Below are positions 28,572 through 35,230 of a DNA stretch of 35,230 bases, piece by piece. The notes under the pieces are model-generated. The model saw nothing but the letters and a program-made list of their open reading frames with translations. It was not told the DNA's origin and did not search any database. The DNA comes from Patescibacteria group bacterium (GTDB lineage Bacteria > Patescibacteriota > Patescibacteriia > Patescibacteriales > BS150m-G62). The stretch lies in NCBI GenBank assembly GCA_016784175.1, contig JADHVC010000010.1, positions 1 through 35,230 of the forward strand, given 5' to 3'. The translations under genes and the position numbers were made by a program. Position 1 is the stretch's first letter; each line of letters begins with the position of its first letter.

Positions 28572-29564
28572 ATGGATATATTAAAACGCAAGGATAGTTC
28601 GAACATTGCTAAATATACTTTTCTCTATTTCATATCTCTTTTGTCACTAGTGTTTAGTGTGATGGCGGTAGGAAATATTGTTTTTCAGCTCATCAATAAG
28701 CATGTAATCGATATAATTAATGTTTACGGAAGTATGTATTCTCCTGATGCATTAAAGTTTGCGCTCTCTTCTTTGATAATTTCTGCTCCGGTTTATTACG
28801 CGAGTGTCATTAGTATTCATAAAAGTTTATTTTCGGGTAAGTTGGATAAAGATGCTGCCGTTAGGCGTTGGTTGACTTATTTTATTATATTTGTTTGCGG
28901 TGTAGTTGTTATTGGATGGTTGATCGCAATAGTTTATTCGATACTGGACGGTGATTTAACTTGGAAGTTTAGTCTTAAGACTTTGACTGTTATTGTAATT
29001 GCAGCGACTGTTGGGTCTTATTATTTCCGCGATATTAAAAAAGAGAAAGTTGAAAAGGTGAAAGATAATGTTGCAAAAATATATCTTTATGCAACGCTGG
29101 TAGCTCTTTTAGTTGTTTTTGTGTCTGGAATATTATTTGTGGAATCTCCACGTCAAACAAGATTAAGAAAGTTGGATAATCTGACAATCGAAAAGTTTGA
29201 AAGAATTGGAAATTCTTTAAATGAATATTATAACAATAACAATCGTTTGCCAGTCAAGCTAGAAGACTTAGCTGTGGGTGTGATTTATTTAGGAGATCTT
29301 GATATTCGTAGCGTAGATGCAGGTAAGATTTTTGAGTATAGGGCTTTTGAAGGAGAAGAATACAAGATATGTGCAAAATTTAACTTGTCAAATAGGGAAG
29401 AGCTTGGTTCGAATAGAGATTTCATATCTGATGTATGGCCACATGGTGCTGAGTATACTTGTTTTATAAAAAATATTAATAAATATGGTAGAGAAATAAA
29501 TAGATTTATTGATGAACAGGCTGTGACTACACCAATTATTGTTGAAGAAGCAATTGTTAAATAG
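28572..29564 (+). CDS. Multi-TM membrane protein (DUF5671-like) with pseudopilin-like C-terminal segment
   Basis: Several TM helices; C-terminal IGNSLNEYYNNNNRLPVKLEDL after the last TM. Confidence 0.6.
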   Translation: MDILKRKDSSNIAKYTFLYFISLLSLVFSVMAVGNIVFQLINKHVIDIINVYGSMYSPDALKFALSSLIISAPVYYASVISIHKSLFSGKLDKDAAVRRWLTYFIIFVCGVVVIGWLIAIVYSILDGDLTWKFSLKTLTVIVIAATVGSYYFRDIKKEKVEKVKDNVAKIYLYATLVALLVVFVSGILFVESPRQTRLRKLDNLTIEKFERIGNSLNEYYNNNNRLPVKLEDLAVGVIYLGDLDIRSVDAGKIFEYRAFEGEEYKICAKFNLSNREELGSNRDFISDVWPHGAEYTCFIKNINKYGREINRFIDEQAVTTPIIVEEAIVK

Positions 29565-29580
29565 ATTTATATATGCAAAA

Positions 29581-29617
29581 AAAGAATCCGGGGATAACTA
29601 TCCTGGGATTCTTTGTT
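29581..29617 (+). terminator. Terminator-like hairpin AAAGAATCC...GGATTCTTT
   Basis: 9-bp stem with inner pairing, short T-rich tail. Confidence 0.65.
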
Positions 29618-29687
29618 CTTTAAAAAAAAGTTACTGTTCTTTGTTTATGCTGTTTTATGTACGCCATCCTAGAATTGGGAGAATGAC

Positions 29688-29882
29688 ATGTCACAAGGTT
29701 GCGGAACTTGTATAGTCGAGCACGATGCTGCAAACGAAGGGGATAATAATTCAGGAGACAATTATGAGCGATATGATGCTTGTAGACAAGCGGATGTTTC
29801 AGCGAAAAAAAACATTCAGTATAGTAATGATAGTATCGATTCAGAAAGGTCAAAATTTTTTGACAAATGGGCATTGCAATAA
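29688..29882 (+). CDS. Hypothetical 64-aa acidic protein with N-terminal CGTC motif
   Basis: SD GGGAGA 5-6 nt before the ATG; upstream of a second SD-led gene. Confidence 0.5.
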   Translation: MSQGCGTCIVEHDAANEGDNNSGDNYERYDACRQADVSAKKNIQYSNDSIDSERSKFFDKWALQ

Positions 29883-29903
29883 CAATTTGAAAGGAGATAT
29901 AGA

Positions 29904-30341
29904 ATGACAAACTACCAAAGTTCTCATACTATGAGCGAAGTAAAAAAGATTATCACAGATGCTTATTCATGGTTGTTGGCTTCTGATGTAAAGAGCTTTA
30001 ACTATGACTTGTCTTATCCAAGACTGATTGAGATGTGCAATAAGTTTAAAGTTTTTAAAGCTCAAATAAGTCTTGCATTTGAACTCTATAATTATATGTT
30101 GCATAGTAAAGATTCTGTATCCGAATCCGAGCAACCTAGTATTGATATAGCTCAAGATACTATGAGTATGCAAATTAACCTACTTAAGAAAAATGCTGAT
30201 TGGCTTGCCGACTATGTAGTAGATACACTTAGCTCCATAGCTTTTCATGAGGTCAGTGCGGGTTTATGTACTGGCATGCAATCTGTTATTGTTGGTACAT
30301 ATTCGGAAATAGAAAAACAAATCAAAATAATCATAAATTGA
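29904..30341 (+). CDS. Hypothetical helical protein, 145 aa
   Basis: Strong SD AAAGGAGAT before the ATG; own terminator downstream. Confidence 0.7.
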   Translation: MTNYQSSHTMSEVKKIITDAYSWLLASDVKSFNYDLSYPRLIEMCNKFKVFKAQISLAFELYNYMLHSKDSVSESEQPSIDIAQDTMSMQINLLKKNADWLADYVVDTLSSIAFHEVSAGLCTGMQSVIVGTYSEIEKQIKIIIN

Positions 30342-30349
30342 TCTTTATT

Positions 30350-30379
30350 AATAACCTCGTTCCACGCGGGGTTATTTAA
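30350..30379 (+). terminator. Terminator after the unknown two-gene cassette
   Basis: AATAACCTCG-TTCCACG-CGGGGTTATT, 10-bp stem. Confidence 0.8.
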
Positions 30380-30380
30380 T

Positions 30381-30409
30381 TTGGCTTTTTATAAATGTTG
30401 TTGTATAAT
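30381..30409 (+). promoter_or_regulatory. Promoter TTGGCT-17 bp-TATAAT upstream of the DacA-like gene
   Basis: Near-consensus boxes with optimal spacing. Confidence 0.55.
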
Positions 30410-30462
30410 ATCATATAGATGAGGGTTAAATGATTTTTAGCTCTAATTTTATTTATATATAA

Positions 30463-31452
30463 ATGCATTACTCAATATTAAATTTAATAACTTCTGTCGC
30501 TGTTGTTGGTGTAAATTTTTTTTTACCAATATTAAGTGTTATAAGTGATGGAGCTCGAGTTAACATGGTTAGCGCTAGCGGTATAGATGAAAATTTATCT
30601 TCTTTTGAGTTAGGGCTAAAAAATCAGTACTTACCAATTTATCACCTGCCTGTTAACAATGATATTATTATGCCAAATAAAATGGCTAGGTTTGAGGAGT
30701 TTAACTTAGAAGCTACTAGCGGATTAATAATGGACATTAAAACAAAAGATACCCTTTACGGAAAAATGATCGATGAAAAATTTCCTATAGCAAGTATAAC
30801 AAAATTGATGACAGCTTTGGTTTTTTTAGAGCAAAATCCTAGGTTTACTGATATATATAAAGTAGGTAGAGGTGACAGGCGAAATGGAGGTAAAATTTTT
30901 CTTTATACTGGTGATGAAGTAAAAGTTAGTGATCTATTTAATCTTGCACTTGTTCCCTCTGCAAATACTGCAACAATAGCAATGTTGAGTTCTGTTGGAG
31001 TAAGTGAGTCAGACTTTGTTGTAAAAATGAATAATAAAGCAAGCGAGTTGGGATTAACTAATACTTTTTTTAAGGACGCAACTGGATTATCAGAGCTAAA
31101 CGTCTCAACCGCAAGAGATCTAGCTAAATTAGTGGCTATTGCGATGGCAAACGATAAAATTGAGCAAGCTGTTAGGCAGGATAAGTATGTTTTTGCAACA
31201 GTAAACAATCAAAAAAGAACAGCTCTTTCAACAGATGATTTATTAACGACTTTTAATGATGAACGAATAAAATTATTAGGAGGTAAGACTGGTTATACTG
31301 GTTTTGCTAAGTATTGTTTTGTAAGTAAGTTTAGTGATCAGTTTGGAAACATGGTAGTTTCGGTTGTGTTGGGCGCTCAGGAAAAAGAAGATCGTTTTCT
31401 TGAGACAGAAAAAATGGTAAAATGGGTATATAATAATTATCAATGGGAATAG
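30463..31452 (+). CDS. D-alanyl-D-alanine carboxypeptidase (peptidase S11)
   Basis: SITK (SxxK), SAN, KTGYTG motifs; N-terminal signal/TM. Confidence 0.92.
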   Translation: MHYSILNLITSVAVVGVNFFLPILSVISDGARVNMVSASGIDENLSSFELGLKNQYLPIYHLPVNNDIIMPNKMARFEEFNLEATSGLIMDIKTKDTLYGKMIDEKFPIASITKLMTALVFLEQNPRFTDIYKVGRGDRRNGGKIFLYTGDEVKVSDLFNLALVPSANTATIAMLSSVGVSESDFVVKMNNKASELGLTNTFFKDATGLSELNVSTARDLAKLVAIAMANDKIEQAVRQDKYVFATVNNQKRTALSTDDLLTTFNDERIKLLGGKTGYTGFAKYCFVSKFSDQFGNMVVSVVLGAQEKEDRFLETEKMVKWVYNNYQWE

Positions 31453-31515
31453 TATTAACTTTTATTACTGAATTATTTATATTGTAAAAATTAATAATTT
31501 AGTTACATTATAGAT

Positions 31516-32010
31516 ATGATAGATTTGGTTCCAGATCAAATATTACATTACTTAAATCCATATTTTGCCACATTTATTTTGTCCATAATGCCAGTTGGTG
31601 AAATGCGTATATCAATCCCAATTGCATTGGGGTTTTATAAGCTTTCCCTCTCTGAAGCACTATTTGTAGCAATTTCATCTAATATTCTATTAGTTACCCT
31701 ATTAGTGTATTTCTTTACTCATCTGAATAATTGTGTAAAAGGGAGAAGCGCTTCTCTCGATGCATTTGTAGAAAGGATATTCGAAAGAACGAGAGGGACA
31801 ATTTTGCACAAGCATCGGGCGCTTGGAGACATAGCACTGATGTTATTAGTCGCACTTCCAATACCGTTTACTGGCGTTTGGACAGGAGCATTGGCTGCAT
31901 GGTTACTTGAGGTTTCGAAGGGTCAAGCATTACTTTATATCACAATAGGCATAATGATATCTGCTTATATTATAGCTTTTGTAAGCTTTGGTTTTATTAA
32001 GATATTTTAA
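31516..32010 (+). CDS. Small multidrug export-like membrane protein (COG2426/PF06695-like)
   Basis: ILSIMPVGEMRISIPIALGFYKLSLSEA, LPIPFTGVWTGALAAWLL; 164 aa, multi-TM. Confidence 0.8.
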   Translation: MIDLVPDQILHYLNPYFATFILSIMPVGEMRISIPIALGFYKLSLSEALFVAISSNILLVTLLVYFFTHLNNCVKGRSASLDAFVERIFERTRGTILHKHRALGDIALMLLVALPIPFTGVWTGALAAWLLEVSKGQALLYITIGIMISAYIIAFVSFGFIKIF

Positions 32011-32047
32011 GAAATGTGTGTACGCATAGTTTAAAAATATATTTGTT

Positions 32048-32803
32048 ATGAATAAAATAATAGGCAATTGGAAATTAAATTTGGGTAATCAAGAGTCAAT
32101 TGATTTAGCAACTGATTTGGTTCAATGTTTGAAAAAAAATAAAGACATTGACATTGTGGTCTGTCCCGACTTTGTCTCGCTCAAAGAAGTCAGTAATATT
32201 CTTAATGATACAAATATTTCAATTGGCGCTCAAGATGTATTTTGGGAAACTAGAGGAGCGTATACCGGAGAGATATCCATAGAAACATTAAAGGAGATTG
32301 GATGTAAGTATGTATTAATTGGTCACTCTGAAAGACGCGAGCATTTACAAGAAAGTTATGAGATGATTCACAAAAAAGTTTACAATGTTGTTAAGGCTGG
32401 TGGGATTATTCCCGTTGTGTGTATTGGTGAGACAAGCGACGATCGAAAAAGAGGTAAGCAAAATTTTATTTTATCTACTCAACTTGAAATGGCTTTAGGT
32501 GGTATTAAATTTACAGATTTTAACGAAGTTATAATTGCTTACGAACCAATCTGGGCTATTGGCACTGGAGAGGTTATGGATATTGAGGAGGTGCAGTATA
32601 CATTTAAAATGGTTAAGTTAGCTTTAAAGGAAATGTTTGGTGCCATAAGTAATAAAAAACTCAAAGTGCTATATGGTGGATCTGTTAGCCCTGACAATGT
32701 CGGCCAATTTAGTGGGCAGGTCAATGTTGATGGTTTACTTGTTGGAGGGGCGAGTTTTAGATCGGAGAGTTTTGTGCAAATTATTAATAATTATCTATCA
32801 TAA
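32048..32803 (+). CDS. tpiA: Triosephosphate isomerase
   Basis: NWKLN, IGHSERR, YEPIWAIGTGE, YGGSVSPDN. Confidence 0.97.
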   Translation: MNKIIGNWKLNLGNQESIDLATDLVQCLKKNKDIDIVVCPDFVSLKEVSNILNDTNISIGAQDVFWETRGAYTGEISIETLKEIGCKYVLIGHSERREHLQESYEMIHKKVYNVVKAGGIIPVVCIGETSDDRKRGKQNFILSTQLEMALGGIKFTDFNEVIIAYEPIWAIGTGEVMDIEEVQYTFKMVKLALKEMFGAISNKKLKVLYGGSVSPDNVGQFSGQVNVDGLLVGGASFRSESFVQIINNYLS

Positions 32804-32807
32804 AAAT

Positions 32808-33662
32808 ATGTTAGTAGACCTAAAAAAACTTGTTCAGCATGCTCAAAAAAATAACTATTGTCTTGGAGCTTTTAATATTCATAACATTGAATCGATCAAG
32901 GGGATTGTTGAGGCGGCTAGTAAACTTAAATCACCCGCCATTATTCAAGCTTCAGAAAGCAGTGTCAAATATTTTGGTGTAAAAAGTATTGTATGTTTAG
33001 TGAATGAGATTATATTAACATATGGAGCAAGTATACCATTTACTCTTCATCTGGATCATGGTAATGATATTGATTTGATAAAAGCATGTATTAATAGCGG
33101 ATTTAAGTCTGTTCATATTGATGCTTCAGCCTACCCGCTTAAAGAAAATATCAAGATAACAAAAAAAATTGTTAATTATGCGAAAGGAAAAAATGTATGG
33201 GTTCAGGGTGAAGTTGGAATGATTATGGGTAGTCATGGCAAGGTATCAAAGAAAATTGGCGTAGTACCCTTGGCAAATTGTGAAGATGTGGTAAGATTCG
33301 CTAAGGAAACAAATGTAAATACAGTGGCAGCGGCAATTGGTACTGCTCATGGATCGTTTGACGACGAGAAAGTTTCATTCGATTTACTAAAGGCTATCAA
33401 AAAGGATTTACGAATTCCATTTGTAATGCATGGTGGGTCTGGTGTTCCTGACCGTGATATTAGAAAAGCTATAAAGATGGGTGTTAATATTATAAATGTT
33501 GGAACAGACATTAAAGTGGCATTCACTCAGTCTGTTATAAAAGCTTCATTAAAAAATTCTAAAGAAACTGATCCACGAATTTTATTTGCTAGCGCAAAAG
33601 ATGATATTAAAAAAGTTGTAGAAAAAAAGATGAAATTATTTGCTAGTTCTGGTCAATTTTAA
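32808..33662 (+). CDS. Class II fructose-bisphosphate aldolase family protein
   Basis: LGAFNIHNIESIKGIVEAA, FTLHLDHGND, VQGEVG, VMHGGSGVPD, INVGTDIK; start reset from 32673 to the ATG 4 nt after tpiA. Confidence 0.9.
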   Translation: MLVDLKKLVQHAQKNNYCLGAFNIHNIESIKGIVEAASKLKSPAIIQASESSVKYFGVKSIVCLVNEIILTYGASIPFTLHLDHGNDIDLIKACINSGFKSVHIDASAYPLKENIKITKKIVNYAKGKNVWVQGEVGMIMGSHGKVSKKIGVVPLANCEDVVRFAKETNVNTVAAAIGTAHGSFDDEKVSFDLLKAIKKDLRIPFVMHGGSGVPDRDIRKAIKMGVNIINVGTDIKVAFTQSVIKASLKNSKETDPRILFASAKDDIKKVVEKKMKLFASSGQF

Positions 33663-33672
33663 CAAATATGTT

Positions 33673-34446
33673 ATGTATATAATCCCAATTGCAATAATTA
33701 TCTTATCTATTGGTACAATATTAGTGATCGTTATTCGAAACGCACCTCAATTGTCAAATTTGAGGGCTGAAAGTGTAGCTGAAATTAGGGAAGACCAGTT
33801 TAAAGATGAGATGATATCAAAAAAATTAAAAAGAAGTATTGTAAAATGGCAAAGTAGTTTTTTTGGTTTCGTGTCTCCATTATTAAAGCAATTGGTTGAG
33901 ATTTTAAACATAATAAAATTAAAGGCACTCGAGATTAAAGAAAAAAATAAGGCAAAGACTAAATTTGTAGACAATAAAAACGATCAAGACGAGAAGATTG
34001 ATGAGTTATTCCAAAAAGTTGATAGCCTTATAAAGAAGGGTGATTTTGATGCTTGTGAAAAATTATTAATTAGCATTATAGAATTAGACCATAAAAATGT
34101 TGATGCTTTTGCTACTTTAGGTCAGATATATTATGAAAAAAAGAGTTACAACGAGGCCAGACAAACCCTTGAGCATGCTCTTAAGTTAGGCGGTGAAGAT
34201 GATGAAACTTACTTTGATTTGGCTTTGATCTCTAAAGAAATGGAAGATTACACAAAGAGCTTGGAATATATAAAGAAAGCAATTAGCTTAAATGAGAATA
34301 ATCCTCGTTATCTTGATTCTCTCCTAGAGACTGCATTAAAAATAAAAGACAGATCTGAGGCAATAACTGCATACGAAAAACTTAAACAGGTAAATCCAGA
34401 TAATAAAAAATTAGAGGAATTTAAGAAGATGGTCGATGAGTTATAA
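33673..34446 (+). CDS. Membrane-anchored TPR protein
   Basis: N-terminal TM MYIIPIAIIILSIGTILVIV; TPR-like units AFATLGQIYYEKKSYNEARQTLEHALKL, SLEYIKKAISLNENNPRYLDSLLE; start at 33673 avoids overlap with the aldolase. Confidence 0.8.
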   Translation: MYIIPIAIIILSIGTILVIVIRNAPQLSNLRAESVAEIREDQFKDEMISKKLKRSIVKWQSSFFGFVSPLLKQLVEILNIIKLKALEIKEKNKAKTKFVDNKNDQDEKIDELFQKVDSLIKKGDFDACEKLLISIIELDHKNVDAFATLGQIYYEKKSYNEARQTLEHALKLGGEDDETYFDLALISKEMEDYTKSLEYIKKAISLNENNPRYLDSLLETALKIKDRSEAITAYEKLKQVNPDNKKLEEFKKMVDEL

Positions 34447-34461
34447 GTAGTTACATAATAG

Positions 34462-34534
<73 letters not shown>

Positions 34535-34677
34535 CAGGGTTAAATTGTGCGAAAAAAATTGCCCAATATTCCATCCTAAGCGAAAAAGTGATGCAAATTT
34601 AGTGAGCACTTACGCAGGCCTAACAGGCAGGCTACTTGATAATATAGAATTTGTATGATAATTTAAATATATAAATT

Positions 34678-34760
34678 GGGTCGGTACCAAAGCGGTCAAA
34701 TGGGGCAGACTGTAAATCTGCTGGCTCCTGCCTTCGCAAGTTCGAGTCTTGCCCGGCCCA
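34678..34760 (+). tRNA. tRNA-Tyr(GTA), long variable arm
   Basis: Acceptor GGGTCGG/CCGGCCC; anticodon arm GCAGA-CTGTAAA-TCTGC; T-arm GCAAG-TTCGAGT-CTTGC; no encoded CCA. Confidence 0.95.
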
Positions 34761-34768
34761 CCGAGATG

Positions 34769-34799
34769 AACAAGTAGGTACGCGAGTGCCTACTTTGTT
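34769..34799. terminator. Hairpin AACAAGTAGG...CCTACTTTGTT immediately after tRNA-Tyr
   Basis: Near-perfect stem with no clear long T tract; possible terminator or processing signal. Confidence 0.4.
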
Positions 34800-34913
34800 G
34801 TAATGTTTAGTTATTTTAAGAGGTTCGAGTCTGGCTAATTCTTGCTTTAAGGGTTGGGAGTACTTTTCAAAGGGTTGTAGACGTAAATCAAGTAATACTA
34901 GTAGTCTTCTATC

Positions 34914-35230
34914 TTATATAAACCGGTTTGAGCCAAGATTTTGAAGTGTGTCTTTTTTCTCATTAGGGCTACCATTTTTAAACTTCGTTTTTAGATTTAC
35001 AGCAAAGCTAAAAACATCCTCTACTTTTTGATTTAAGTCTTTGTTGCCATTTTCTAAATTATTAATAATAGACTCTATTTGATTTTTTGATTCTTGATAA
35101 TTTTTAACCTTTTTTGAATAATTTTCTTTGTTAATCTCACCCTCAGCTCGCATGTCTATTAGGTTACTGATTTTCTTTTCTTCTTTTTCTAGGTTAAGTT
35201 TATGTTGTTTTAAGATTTCTTCATTAGCTT
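34914..35230 (-). CDS. Serine recombinase C-terminal region, 5' end beyond right window edge
   Basis: Frame is open past the track's ATG to the window edge: ANEEILKQHKLNLEKEEKKISNLIDMRAEGEINKENYSKKVKNYQESKNQIESIINNLENGNKDLNQKVEDVFSFAVNLKTKFKNGSPNEKKDTLQNLGSNRFI; coiled-coil plus F..A...K.KF.NG...KK..L..LGSN pattern of large serine recombinases. Confidence 0.75.
   Translation of the reverse strand, partial: ANEEILKQHKLNLEKEEKKISNLIDMRAEGEINKENYSKKVKNYQESKNQIESIINNLENGNKDLNQKVEDVFSFAVNLKTKFKNGSPNEKKDTLQNLGSNRFI

Noticed and set aside
29725-29907. 60-aa ORF overlapping the 64-aa ORF
   Set aside because: No SD and a less protein-like composition; the 29688 frame has an SD and is preferred.
32673-32807. 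Upstream extension of the aldolase ORF
   Set aside because: Overlaps the tpiA 3' end in another frame; the family-typical start MLVDLKKLVQHAQ is at 32808.
34821-34832. T-arm-like AGGTTCGAGTCT downstream of tRNA-Tyr, considered as an att duplicate or tRNA fragment
   Set aside because: Only ~10 nt match the tRNA-Tyr T-arm, with no acceptor-stem continuation; better explained as part of the continuing recombinase frame (ARLEPLK).
34914-34916. Genetic-code reassignment as an explanation for the in-frame TAA
   Set aside because: Known CPR recoding (Gracilibacteria/Absconditabacteria) affects UGA, not UAA, and other genes here end normally at TAA.

Overview
AT-rich chromosomal window with the gene content of a Candidate Phyla Radiation (Patescibacteria)-type bacterium; this lineage call is inferred from gene content only. 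Core genes, left to right: MBL/beta-CASP hydrolase and ABC-F ATPase (minus strand), DapD, signal peptidase I, HisS, a bS21-like protein, and a RelA/SpoT homolog (minus). Next come two tandem large surface proteins with T4SS-pilin-like N-termini (873 and 2064 aa), two membrane-anchored proteins with thrombospondin-3-like Ca-binding repeats, and YbeY, FtsA and FtsZ. The right part holds an SPFH protein, AspS, a DUF5671-like membrane protein, a small two-gene unknown cassette, a DacA-like carboxypeptidase, a small multidrug export-like protein, TpiA, class II FBA, a TPR protein, tRNA-Thr(GGT) and tRNA-Tyr(GTA). A serine-recombinase C-terminus runs off the right edge. The points most worth a second look are: (1) the tandem pilin-fused giant surface proteins and the following TSP3 proteins; (2) the recombinase next to tRNA-Tyr, with an in-frame TAA followed by recombinase-like sequence; (3) a tRNA-like 58-bp direct repeat around a perfect terminator hairpin at the left edge; (4) a self-contained unknown two-gene cassette at 29.7-30.4 kb; (5) short ORFs and orphan promoters with strong Shine-Dalgarno (SD) sites in otherwise unexplained intergenic DNA; (6) a split between genes with strong SD sites and core genes with none. 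No CRISPR array, rRNA or transposase was seen.
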